Source of the DNA: Mytilus trossulus | Taxonomy: Eukaryota; Mollusca; Bivalvia; Mytilida; Mytilidae | Direction of reading: 5' to 3' | DNA length: 64,000 nucleotides | Assembly: GCF_036588685.1 (NCBI RefSeq) | Contig: NC_086373.1 | Location: 56,055,164 to 56,119,163, forward strand | In this document: positions 14,501 through 25,600 of the stretch, one piece after another | Numbering within the stretch: position 1 is the first letter of the stretch | Layout: each line of letters begins with the position of its first letter | The notes under the pieces: model-generated | The model's input: only the letters and a program-made list of their open reading frames with translations | Told to the model about the DNA's origin: nothing | Database searches by the model: none | Translations under genes and position numbers: made by a program

Positions 14501-17500
14501 ACATGAAATCAGGCCATGTGCACACCCATGCAGACATGATACATGCACATTTTTCATATTTAAAACTGTATGAATTTCATAGGTTTTTACCTGGTCTTTC
14601 TAAAAATTCATGCTTCAGGCTACGTTCGCCTGCTCCGAAAAGAGCTACAGTGGGTGCAAATAAGTGTTGCACTTTTCACTGCCAAAAAAACAGGATGTTT
14701 ACAGTTTGTCTCCCCTTAAAACATGTGTATTTAATCTAATTTTTAAAAATTATTTTAATCATTCAACCTGTTTTAATTGAAGCTATTTAACTTATTTTTA
14801 CAATCAAATATAAAAAACATGATACTTTTTTACCAATTATGTTGATAAAAAGGGACTTCCCTCCAAGTCTATTTTTAGTCGGGGAATAACCCCTAGTTTT
14901 TTATACGAAACTGTTTATAGCACCCTTAAGCAAAACCTTGTATGCGATATATAAAAACTTCTCAGCTTTTATGAATCTGTACACAATACCGATTAAAATG
15001 ATGTCTTACTTTAAGGATTGTGACCCCGAATGGTGAAACTACAGCTAATTTTATATGTCGCATAGTTGTGGTATTTTGGCCAGTGGCAAATAGTTTAACT
15101 GGCATATTCCAAACATTTCCTGTATCCTATTGTCATCAGTTTATTTAAAAAGAAAAAACATAAAATTGGGTTTCTTTTGAATAAATAGAATAAAAACTGT
15201 AAAATAAGCATAAATAAAGTGACTTTAAACATATTTTGTCCCTATTATTATATGAACTAAGTTGTAACTGAGTTGAGAAAAATATTGAAACAGTGTATTT
15301 CTTATATATGATACTTGGAGCCTTTTAACTATAAAAAGTACACAAAATATAAATTAATGAAAAAAAATCCATGTTACACTAATCAGTAGTACAGGCCAAA
15401 GAAGAAAAAATCAACACTTTGCATGTGCAACTTTTGGTTCCATATATAGTAGAGAATTAATAAAAGTATCATGACGTCGCAATAAGCTGAAAAACTTCAA
15501 AATTTGAACAGAGTCTGGTTTTCTTATATCTGGTTGCTATGTACAAATCTGTAATATTTGCATTAAATATACCAAACTGATGCTTTAAAATTAATGTACA
15601 CATGCCATACAATATTTTTCAGAATTGTTTTAGTCCATTCACTAACACATTTCTATGCAAAAACCTCACTATATTATATGTTTGTCCCTTTAAGGGTGCA
15701 ATCAACAGTTTTTTTCTATGACGTCATATTTTGAGGGACCATCTATAATTGACCCTTAGTGGTGTTAATGTTAATGAAGATACTTGTATAAAACTAGATA
15801 TCATTAGAATCAGAATTTTCTCTAGTTTATAATGAAATAAAAATAAATTGTACTTTTAATAGTACCAAAAAGTTTTATCCAGAGAAAATGGGAAAAACAT
15901 TGCATAATCTTTGCATTAAAAACATGAAATCAGGCCATGTGCACACCCATGCAGACATGATACATGCACATTTTTCATATTTAAAACTGTATGAATTTCA
16001 TAGGTTTTTACCTGGTCTTTCTAAAAATTCATGCTTCAGGCTACGTTCGCCTGCTCCGAAAAGAGCTACAGTGGGTGCAAATAAGTGTTGCACTTTTCAC
16101 TGCCAAAAAAACAGGATGTTTACAGTTTGTCTCCCCTTAAAACATGTGTATTTAATCTAATTTTTAAAAATTATTTTAATCATTCAACCTGTTTTAATTG
16201 AAGCTATTTAACTTATTTTTACAATCAAATATAAAAAACATGATACTTTTTTACCAATTATGTTGATAAAAAGGGACTTCCCCCCAAGTATATTTTTAGT
16301 CGGGGAATAACCCCTAGTTTTTTATACGAAACTGTTTATAGCACCCTATGTTAAATATTATTTTGTTGGCCAGGTTGATTTTGAATGTTCATAAATCTCT
16401 GCACTTGCTCCCTGTAGTTTATATGCCACACACAACATGTAAACAACACGAAGCAAGTGTGGGGATTTAATTTTAATTAGATTGATGTTGATAAATTGTA
16501 CAAGTGTACATTTTCTGATTAAGTGTGATATCAAGAGCTACTTTTACAAGATTATTAAAGGAAGTACACCACTAATTTATGGTCCCATTGCTTTCTATGG
16601 TAAATTTCTCCATTTCAAGCAGGCACACCTCTTTTGTGTTAAGTTCAAATAGAGTGGTAATTATTGCCTGTCAAAGCAACACTTTATGGTGTATTGTACT
16701 GAAAAAATCAACATACTTTTAATTGCATATAAGAAAAAAATGGTTCTCTGAATTTCGGATGTACAAATCAGGTACTTCAGATCTGATGAACAGACAAAAT
16801 ATACCCTCTTTTTAAAATTTGGTGCAGTATGTTTAATATTCAAAATTATAAGTCCAATAGTGGTCTACAATGATCACCAGTCCTTCAGCTTTCTTTGATA
16901 CCAAAAATACCTAAATATTCTACATATTTTGAAAGTTACACTCATGCGTAGGAACTACTTTATGTTAAATATGTACTGCTTTCTGGTATGTGCTTTCTGG
17001 CAGGGCCGGAATTAGTTGTGTTACACCTGAAAGGTTTACTTTTGCATTCACATCCCTTCATTTAGGCTAAAGTTGACTTGCACTCTACCCTTCATCATGC
17101 TTCAGTGACTTTGAGTACAAAAATTGAACTTGTTGTAGACACTTTTCAGTAAACAAAGGAGTAAGTTCGGTAAGTGTCATATTTGGCCCCAATTATAAAG
17201 TTCATGGTTACAAGACAATAATTGTTTTAAGTTGCCTTAAAGACATGTGAGAAAGTTAAACAGAGCTGTTTTTTGTAAAAGTTTAATTCTAACAAGTTGA
17301 TTTTTACATACCATAAAGGTCAAGATAAGGAATTTTGGTGAAATTTGACAAAATCAGCTGAATTTCAACCAAATAAAGGACCAGGAAACATAGAGTGCAG
17401 GCGTCGACAAGCTTAATATTCAAATAAGACATGTTAAATGTCTTTACAAACATTACTTTAAAAGATCTTTGTTGTCGACGTATGCGCTCTATGTTTCCTG

Positions 17501-19004
17501 TCAAATAATCTTTGGAAATTTACGCATTTTCATTGATTTTGAAAAATCAATATGAGTACAACTTGTGACGTCACTATGAAACGCAGAAACGTAAAATTTT
17601 TAACAAAATGGCTTATATCCTATCTAGTCAATGTATTAGCTATAATTTATCGTGATATTGATCAATAAATCTGAATTTGAAATTTACGCTAAAAAAGGGG
17701 GCCATTTTAGGACCTTATCGAACATACTCTAAAATGACACAATCGCAAAAATTAAAATTGCATTTTAGTCTAAAATGACTTAATCACAAAAATAAATGCA
17801 TGCCATTATTTCTGAAGTTACAGTTATCATTTTACTAATATATATAGGTTATGTTTTTCTTAATAGAAACAATAACACCCCTTTGTTTTATCACCAAACA
17901 AAAAGAGTACTTGATAAGTTCAGGTCAAATTTACCAACAGGTCCGAGTACACAGTTATTTCGTAGTGCATTTCTTTTAGACAATAAATGAAAATTAAAAA
18001 AATCCCACCTGCGCTTTCTCAATAATATTTTTACAGTGTGTTGTACTACTTTTGGGACAAACTATATCAAAATTTTAGAAAACTTCATCAGCTCTAACTC
18101 AAAATATGGACAATTGTATGTTGAGGGGGTCTTGAAATCTTTTGACAGCTTCCGAAGTGCTAATTTTTTACCTTTTTCAGCTGAACCTAATCACTACTTT
18201 ACATTAAAATTTATGACCCAAATTTTTTTACAGTGTCATTTCACCCCCCAACTTGCAATATGAGGCATAAAACATGGAGAAATAAATTTGGAAGGGGTAT
18301 AACAAACATTGGCAAGTAACACACTGTCCACACTAAGGACTATATTCGTGGACAACGAAAATCAAAGGACGATAACTGTGTACTCGGACCAACATAGGTT
18401 CAAACATTATGATGTCGGTAATAAAAAAAAATCATTGAAATAGAAATATTGCGGTATGAGTGTCAATGAGACAACTCTCCATCCAAGTCACAATGTGTAA
18501 AATATAAACCATTATAGGTCAAGGTACAGCTTTCAACATGGACCCTTTGCTTACACCAAACAGCAAGATATAAAGGGCCACAAAATGACAAGTGTAAAAA
18601 AGTTCAAACAGGAAAATCAAAAGTCTATTTATACATAAAAAAATTGAGAAACACTTATAATGAACCACATCAACAAATGACAACCACTGAACAACAGGTT
18701 CCTAAGGCCAGGTCACGTATTTGACCCTCACAAAGCTGAGCAGGGTAATACCGCCTTGGTCAGACTGATAAGGGTGTTTAACTGTTACAATGAAAAAGCC
18801 ATACATAATATTCTCTTTACATTCATGCAGGCAACAAGGAAATTCATGGAATTGTCATTACGGTATTGTAAAATTCATTTTTTTTCAACAGAATATTTTC
18901 TATAATTATATTTACAGATTAATGAAGCCTTCCAGTATGTAATGGGACGAGGATCAACAGGAAAAGTTGTCATTAGTATGGACAGACAAGAATCTAATTT
19001 ATAA
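5519..19004 (+). CDS. Quinone oxidoreductase-like protein (MDR superfamily)
   Basis: Predicted NAD(P)H-dependent zinc-free medium-chain dehydrogenase/reductase, like quinone oxidoreductase-like protein 2. Exons: 5519-5608 (open back to an acceptor at 5499), 6624-6720, 7235-7359, 7719-7828, 9924-10005, 10714-10898, 12560-12788, 18918-19004. All have AG/GT borders and compatible phases, giving 334 codons then TAA. N-terminal GroES-like fold: NFADILVCQGKY near residue 45, PFTPGTEVTG near 60. The Rossmann motif AAAGGTG is at about 148-154; GYASGK and NLLLLKSGSAMGLFWG follow as in QOR-like 2. I see no catalytic zinc Cys/His set, as expected for the QOR class. The start is inferred: ATG 5519 opens MFTAAVCTEICKPL, where family members begin their first strand, but the exon is open upstream (RSEARRT), so an upstream exon with a mitochondrial leader is possible. 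Substrate unknown. Confidence 0.87.
5750..5865 (+). repeat. Mussel-type dispersed repeat, second family
   Basis: Carries GGAAATGGGGAATGTGTTAA, AGAGACAACAACCGAACCAT and CCTGCACCCGGATTCTG, the core of another common mussel repeat. A reverse relative is at 20530-20660. It lies in intron 1 of the QOR-like gene. Confidence 0.65.
8255..8699. mobile_element. MITE with TA target duplication
   Basis: Element 8257-8697 (441 bp). The left end CAGTAGAGATGGGTAAAGG matches the reverse complement of the right end, CCTTTACCACCCTCTACAG, over about 20 bp with few mismatches. TA flanks both sides. GTTGCACGAAAA recurs near both ends (about 8325 and 8664). Non-autonomous, probably mobilised by a Tc1/mariner-like transposase. 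In intron 4 of the QOR-like gene. Confidence 0.7.
8953..9085. repeat. Inverted repeat, arms about 52 bp
   Basis: The left arm (8953-9004), from AATTCATGGGGCTTGAATAT to GGTTGGCCCTTTATG, pairs with the right arm (9032-9085), leaving a loop of about 27 bp. A third partial arm copy (ATGAAATATATTCATATTTT, then ACCACAGG) lies at about 9481-9511, so this may be the end of a larger decayed foldback element. Confidence 0.7.
10981..11918. mobile_element. Large foldback element in intron 6
   Basis: Arms of roughly 200 bp, near 10990-11195 and 11715-11915, are imperfect reverse complements. Matching blocks include TAATTGCAACAGAA, AGTCCCATAAAATC(T/C)AACTTG and GGAGATAACTCTT. About 500 bp of AT-rich sequence lies between them. 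No ORF of note. Ends approximate; no clear target duplication seen. Confidence 0.7.
12212..12322 (+). pseudogene. Two decayed copies of the start of exon 7
   Basis: Two consecutive stretches resemble the acceptor and first 40 bases of QOR-like exon 7 (12560-12788). Copy A, around 12219-12265, has TTTGTAG followed by GGAAGAATTCTTA and TATTGGATATGCC, each matching the exon closely. Copy B, around 12280-12322, has TTTGTAG, CTAGAGAAG and ATTCTAACAATTGGTAT. Both break down after that, so neither can replace the exon. Confidence 0.55.
12852..16346 (+). repeat. Tandem composite: three 653-bp elements, two 768-bp spacers
   Basis: Exact period 1421 bp. Copies of the 653-bp TIR element lie at 12852-13504, 14273-14925 and 15694-16346, separated by two near-identical 768-bp spacers that start and end with TTAA. 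Copies are almost identical; copy 3 differs at a few bases near 16281-16290. The same 90-codon ORF recurs at 13046, 14467 and 15888 only because of this periodicity. TAT occurs just before copy 1 and just after copy 3. The array lies in the last intron of the QOR-like gene. Confidence 0.9.
16347..17382. other. Intronic sequence, nothing recognised
   Basis: AT-rich intron of the QOR-like gene between the tandem composite and a small inverted repeat. No exon, RNA gene or repeat family recognised. Confidence 0.5.
17383..17499. repeat. 117-bp inverted repeat
   Basis: Arms of 28 bp: AGGAAACATAGAGTGC continuing to GTCGACAA at the left pairs with TTGTCGACG to ATGTTTCCT at the right, with four mismatches. 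Possibly a tiny MITE or remnant. Confidence 0.65.
17936..18394. mobile_element. MITE with 19-bp perfect TIR and 4-bp TSD
   Basis: Element 17940-18390 (451 bp). Both ends carry GGTCCGAGTACACAGTTAT, perfect over 19 bp as inverted repeats, and AACA flanks each side. No coding capacity. In the last intron of the QOR-like gene. Confidence 0.8.
18440..18760 (+). repeat. Mussel-type dispersed repeat, forward copy
   Basis: Begins with GGTATGAGTGTCAATGAGAC, then AACTCTCCATCCAAGTCAC and ACCATTATAGGTCAAGGTAC; later AACAGGAAAATCAAAAG. This is the forward counterpart of 3570-3838. It lies just upstream of the last QOR-like exon. The right edge is uncertain. Confidence 0.65.
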
Positions 19005-19471
19005 CACACATTATTAGTAGTGAGGAAAGTTTGACCTGTTATGTCCTTGGTGGCAAATCTTTAAAGTATAATTTTGTCATGAATATGCATGTGATATTTG
19101 CCACTGGACCTTTAGCAACCAAAAATCAATCAAGTAATCAAAGTATAACACAGTAAACAGAATCTACGCTAAATCATGCATATCCTTACAAATGAATAAT
19201 TAAAGATAACGTCCAATCATACCATTTATTGAAATCACCTTCAGACTTTTTACTTCGTCTTGTCTTATGAATTTTCAGCTTTTTTATATAACGAAATAGC
19301 ATGAAATTTTCTTTAAACAAGTAATACTAGGATTATCATTAATCAGAAGTTTTTTTTATGGGTAACAAAATATTACAAATTACTTTTGTTAAAAAGTTTG
19401 AGTAAAAAATTGTACCATCTTCATCACAGCATGTAAAATAATCAAATCAACTTATTATCAAGGGGCATACC

Positions 19472-20252
19472 CGTAGCCAGGGGGGTTTGGAGGGGTTCAC
19501 TTTAAAGTCAACGTTCTGTTCAAATTAAGACTCTCTGTTAAGGTCAAGGAACAGTAAATGGGCTATGTCGCAGATTTTGCTAAAAATTTGCATACAACTT
19601 TGGCTCGTTGAACTACAACTGAAAATCAAAAAAATAATACATTTATCTCTTTTATTATCTGAAAAATTGCAGCTTAATAAAATATATATTGTTGACACAT
19701 AAATTTCTGTTTTAATGATATAAAATAATCATAGGGTCACCGACTTCGTTTTTTGTCTAATAATCAATTTGATACCTTGTTGGTAGTGAAAAACGTCAAA
19801 AATCAATGTTTTACGGCCTGCAACGTGATCGACGTTTTGTTGGATTTTTTCACAAAGAACTCAACTTTGAATGATGAATACCGTAAAAACGAAGTCGGTG
19901 ACCCCATCTTTATTTTGCATCATTATAACGCAAATTTATGTATCAACAACATATAGTTTTTTAAGAAAAATCTATGGAGCAGAATTAGAGATTTGGCGAT
20001 TTTAAGACAAATTTTAGAAGGGTTTTCACCGATTTTATGTGCTTTCTATACAAATGTTCACCCTTTTTGTAAAAATTCAATCGGTAATATTTCAGATGAT
20101 AAAAGAGATAAATACATAATTTTTTCGATTTTCAGTTGAAGTTCATTGAGCCAGAGTTGTTTGCCAAATTTTACTGAAATCTGGGACATAGCCCATTTAC
20201 TGTAACTTAACCTTAAAGTCAAGTTTGTCAGTCCAAAAAAATTCCTGGCTAC
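19472..20252. mobile_element. Nested foldback element
   Basis: The outer ends GTAGCCAGG and CCTGGCTAC are inverted. Inside, long imperfect inverted arms run from ACAGTAAATGGGCTATGTC (about 19552) through ACAACTGAAAATC and TTTATCTCTTTTAT to a near-perfect inner pair around GGGTCACCGACTTCGTTTTT (about 19735 and 19890). This is a foldback MITE, probably inside an older element. The 67-codon ORF across the centre is a by-product. Confidence 0.7.
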
Positions 20253-20529
20253 AGTACTACCATTGTATTCTAGGATAAATGCATGTAGGAAGTCTGACTT
20301 TCAGGGTGTTATAAATCATAGTATGTTGTTGTGTAGATCTAGATTACATGAATGTATATATTCTACATTTGATTCTAGTGAATGAAAAATGAATGATAAT
20401 GAAGTTATAAAATATACATATTATATACAGAAATATATTTTTTACAATTTGTTGATTTTTTATGATTATTATTAAAATTTCAGAAACATGAATAGAGTTT
20501 TTCATTGAACTAGTAAACATTTTCATTTA

Positions 20530-20660
20530 GGGACCAGCTGAGGGCCACCTCTGGGTGCAGGATTTTCTCGCTGGGATGAGGACCTTTGGTCGCCTTCCAC
20601 TGTTATCTGCTCTTTGGTTGGAGTGTTTTTGCTTTGACATATTCCCCATTTCCATTCTAA
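20530..20660 (-). repeat. Mussel-type dispersed repeat, second family
   Basis: Reverse relative of 5750-5865: CTGGGTGCAGGATTTTCTCG, TTGGTCGCCTTCCACTG and ACATATTCCCCATTTCCATT. Short, truncated copy. Confidence 0.65.
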
Positions 20661-21017
20661 TATAATTTTATTTTGTTTTTACCAACAATCTGTCGAATTT
20701 CTATCCATCCATCTATCCAAATACATAAAGGTTTTCTAGTTTGTGTCATGCATAAATCAACTAGTTTTCCTTCAGCATTAATCTCACATATTAAAGATAT
20801 GCACATCTCACCTCTTCATATTTGAAATATTTTTTTCTCTTGTTTCCCTTGTGTGGAACATTTTTTGGTCATGTACAAATTAGTCATGGATTTGCACAGG
20901 GACACATGTAAATTGAAGATGTGTCCATTTGATTTTGGAAATATTGTATTTTTTTGGTCTAAGGATTTTCATATGTAAAATTTGAGTCATTTTTGTCATT
21001 TAATTCTATGAAGAATA

Positions 21018-21566
21018 CCTAATTTATGTCATATAAAACTCAAACTGGTCACCTAATTTATGACAAATGTAACTCAAACTGGTCACCTAATTTATGACAA
21101 ATGTAACTCAAACAGGTCACCTAATTTATGACAAATGTAACTCAAACAGGTCACCTAATTTATGTCATATATAACTCAAACAGGTCACCTAATTTATGTC
21201 ATATGTAACTCAAACAGGTCATCTAATTTATGTCATATATAACTCAAACAGGTCACCTAATTTATGACAAATGTAACTCAAACTGGTCACCTAATTTATG
21301 ACAAATGTAACTCAAACTGGTCATCTAATTTATGACAAATGTAACTCAAACAGGTCACCTAATTTATGTCATATGTTACTCAAACAGGTCATCTAATTTA
21401 TGTCATATATAACTCAAACAGGTCACCTAATTTATGACAAATGTAACTCAAACTGGTCACCTAATTTATGACAAATGTAACTCAAACAGGTCACCTAATT
21501 TATGACAAATGTAACTCAAACAGGTCACCTAATTTATGTCATATGTTACTCAAACTGGTCATCTAC
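21018..21566. repeat. 34-bp tandem array, about 16 copies
   Basis: Unit of 34 bp centred on CAAACTGGTCACCTAATTTA, with start points at 21041, 21075, 21109 and so on to 21551. Two variant types (ACAAATGTAA and TCATATGTAA or TCATATATAA) are interspersed, implying amplification in blocks. Units are contiguous with no unique spacers, so it is not a CRISPR array. Confidence 0.95.
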
Positions 21567-21724
21567 AACTTAAGTCAAACTCAACTAATGATTGTGCACA
21601 CCTTAAATATAATCACCTTCTACTTCGATAGTTTGAATGAGTTATTCACAGTTTCCCAATGTATTGTAACTTAATCATTGTTGTTGTTGAACACTATTGA
21701 CAGTACCTTTAAATGGCTATATGA

Positions 21725-22115
21725 AAATAAGATGTGGTATGATTGCCAATGAAAGAATTATCCACAATTGTTCAAATGATGTGGATGTCAGCAACAATGA
21801 GTCACAATACCACCTTTACCAATGAGTCACATTACCACCTTTACAAATAAGTCACATAACCACCTTTACCAATGAGTCACATTACCACCTTTACCAATGA
21901 GTCACATTACCACCTTTACCAATGAGTCACATTACCACCTTTACCAATGAGTCAAACTCACCCCATATGTTTGGCTATAAAAGGCTCCAACAAGGCAAAA
22001 ATTGAAGCAATTTACATGAGAAAAACCAACAGCTTGATTTATAAAGAATTAATAAAAACAATATGACCATGTTGATGACAGACTTGAACCAACAACAACC
22101 ACTGAATTATATACA
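21725..22115 (+). repeat. Mussel-type dispersed repeat interrupted by a 25-bp array
   Basis: Opens with AGATGTGGTATGATTGCCAA and later shows GGCTATAAAAGGCTCCAA, AAAACCAACAGC and CAACCACTGAATTA, the usual order in this family. Its middle is replaced by the 25-bp array at 21795-21957. Confidence 0.65.
21795..21957. repeat. 25-bp tandem array, 6-7 copies
   Basis: Unit CAATGAGTCACATTACCACC followed by TTTAC, starting at 21795, 21820, 21845, 21870, 21895, 21920 and 21945. All units except the third contain TGAGTCA, the consensus AP-1 core. Confidence 0.9.
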
Positions 22116-22659
22116 ACTGACTGTGTAGTCAGAAAGAATTCACCTAGGCTGACTTTCCTGAAACATAAGAAGTTTATCTTCAACATCTATACATTTTGCA
22201 CATAGATTTTTAAAAAAAATGTTCAATTATTTTTAACATATTTTGATAAGTTTCCAGTGTGAACACTTTGTGAATGAATTATAAAAAGAGTTACATACTT
22301 GGTGTCATGTGTAACTTCATCAGTATTCAAACTTTTCATTTAAGGCCAAAATCTGATTAGTAAAACAAGTCTTTAATCTGATGACATACAGACAAAACCA
22401 TTATCTTATCCGATATATTTTTAATACCCTTTGGAACTACCATTTGCATGCTATTTATTGTTTGCACTTTTCAGAATTATTCATACAGCACTGGTCTCTT
22501 GACTAACAGCACATTGTAGGGGGTTCTGATCCGGATCCCTCATAAACAAATTTCAGATTCCCGTAGCCAGCTTACACTATGTACGTAAGCAATTCTCAAT
22601 TTTTCAAAATCGGCAATCCCGTGTCACCCTTAGACCCCGAATGAGACCCACAATGTAAT

Positions 22660-25600
22660 ACTGGTCAAGGATTTTCAGCACCACATAATGATATTTATAT
22701 GTATGGCACTAGTATTGTTCTTTGAGCACCTTGTAATGAAGGTTTTTATATTATACACTGGTCTTGTTGTTTAAGCACCATGCAATAAGAGTTTATTTAT
22801 TTGACAATAATTTTGCTCTATCAGCACAACGAATGCAGGTTTATCTATACGGCACTGGTCTTGTTGTATCACTATCAGCACCATACAATGCATCGCACTG
22901 GTCATGTTGCATCACTATCAGCACCATACAATGCATGTTTGTGGCACTGGTCTTGTTGCATCACTATCAGCACCATACAATGCATGTTTATGGCACTGGT
23001 CTTGTTGCATCACTATCAACACCATACAATGCATGGATACGGCACTGGTCTTGTTGCATCACTATCAGCACCATACAATGCATGTTTGTGGCACTGGTCT
23101 TGTTGCATCACTATCAGCACCATACAATGCATGTTTATGGCACTGGTCTTGTTGCATCACTATCAGCACCATACAATGCATGTTTATGGCACTGATCTTG
23201 TTGCATCACTACCAGCACCATATAATGCATGTTTATGGCACTGGTCTTGTTGCATCACTATCAGCACCATACAATGCATGTTTATGGCACTGGTCTTGTT
23301 GCATCACTATCAGCACCATACAATGCATGTTTATGGCACTGGTCTTGTTGCATCACTATCAGCACCATATAATGCATGTTTATGGCACTGGTCTTGTTGC
23401 ATCACTATCAGCACCATACAATGCATGTTTATGGCACTGGTCTTGTTGCATCACTATCAGCACCATACAATGCATGTTTATGGCACTGGTCTTGTTGCAT
23501 CACTATCAGCACCATATAATGCATGTTTATGGCACTGGTCTTGATGCATCACTATCAGCACCATACAATGCATGTTTGTGGCACTGGTCTTGTTGCATCA
23601 CTATCAGCACCATACAATGCATGGATATGGCACTGGTCTTGTTGCATCACTATCAGCACCATACAATGCATGTTTATGGCACTGGTCTTGTTGCATCACT
23701 ATCAGCACCATACAATGCATGTTAAAGGCACTGGTCTTGTTGCATCACTATCAGCACCATTCAATGCATGTTTATGGCACTGGTCTTGTTGCATCACTAT
23801 CAGCACCATACAATGCATGTTTACGGCACTGGTCTTGTTGCATCACTATCAGCACCATACAATGCATGTTTGTGGCACTGGTCTTGTTGCATCACTATCA
23901 GCACCATACAATGCATGTTTATGGCATTGGTGTTGTTCTATCACTATCAGCACCATACAATGCATGGATATGGCACTGGTCTTGTTGCATCACTATTAGC
24001 ACCATACAATGCATGTTTGTGGCACTGGTCTTGTTGCATCACTATCAGCACCATATAATGCATGTTTATGGCACTGGTCTTGTTGCATAACTATCAGCAC
24101 CATACAATGCATGATTACGGCACTGGTCTTGTTGCATCACTATCAGCACCATACAATGCATGTTTGTGGCACTGGTCTTGTTGCATCACTATCAGCACCA
24201 TACAATGCATGTTTGTGGCATTGGTCTTGATGCATCACTATCACCATCATACAATGCATGTTTATGGCACTGGTCTTATTGCATCACTATCAGCACCATA
24301 CAATGCATGTTTACGGCACTGGTCTTGTTGCATCACTATCAGCACCATACAATGCATGTTTGTGGCACTGGTCTTGTTGCATCACTATCAGCACCATACA
24401 ATGCATGTTTATGGCACTGGTGTTGTTCTATCACTATCAGCACCATACAATGCATGGATATGGCACTGGTCTTGTTGTATCACTATCAGCACCATACAAT
24501 GCATGTTTGTGGCACTGGTCTTGTTGCATCACTATCAGCACCATACAATGCATGTTTATGGCACTGGTCTTGTTGCATCACTATCAGCACCATACAATGC
24601 ATGTTTACGGCACTGGTCTTGTTGCATCACTATCAGCACCATACAATGCATGTTTATGGCACTGGTCTTGATGCATCACTATCAGCACCATACAATGCAT
24701 GTTTATGGCACTGGTCTTGTTGTATCACTATCAGCACCATACAATGCATGTTTATGGCACTGGTCTTGTTGCATCACTATCAGCACCATACAATGCATGT
24801 TTATGGCACTGGTCTTGTTGTATCACTATCAGCACCATACAATGCATGTTTACGGCACTGGTCTTGTTGCATCACTATCAGCACCATACAATGCATGTTT
24901 GTGGCACTGGTCTTGTTGCATCACTATCAGCACCAAACAATGCATGTTTATGGCACTGGTGTTGTTCTATCACTATCAGCACCATACAATGCATGGATAT
25001 GGCACTGGTATTGTTGTATCACTATCAGCACCATACAATGCATGTTTGTGGCACTGGTCTTGTTGCATCACTATCAGCACCATACAATGCATGTTTATGG
25101 CACTGGTCTTGTTGCATCACTATCAGCACCATACAATGCATGTTTACGGCACTGGTCTTGTTGCATCACTATCAACACCATACAATGCATGTTTACGGCA
25201 CTGGTCTTGATGCATCACTATCAGCACCATACAATGCATGTTTATGGCACTGGTCTTGTTGTATCACTATCAGCACCATACAATGCATGTTTATGGCACT
25301 GGTCTTGTTGCATCACTATCAGCACCATACAATGCATGTTTATGGCACTGGTCTTGTTGCATCACTATCAGCACCATACAATGCATGTTTATGGCACTGG
25401 TCTTGTTGCATCACTATCAGCACCATACAATGCATGTTTATGGCACTGGTCTTGATGCATCACTATCACCACCATACAATGCATGTTTGTGGCACTGGTC
25501 TTGTTGCATCACTATCGGCACCATACAATGCATGTTTACGGCACTGGTCTTGTTGCATCACTATCAGCACCATACAATGCATGTTTATGGCACTGGTCTT

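Noticed and set aside
13046-16160. Identical 90-codon ORF at three places
   Set aside because: It lies inside the 653-bp transposon copies and repeats only because the unit repeats; no recognisable domain.
21018-21566. Regular 34-bp repeats considered as a CRISPR array
   Set aside because: Units are contiguous without unique spacers, and the window is eukaryotic.
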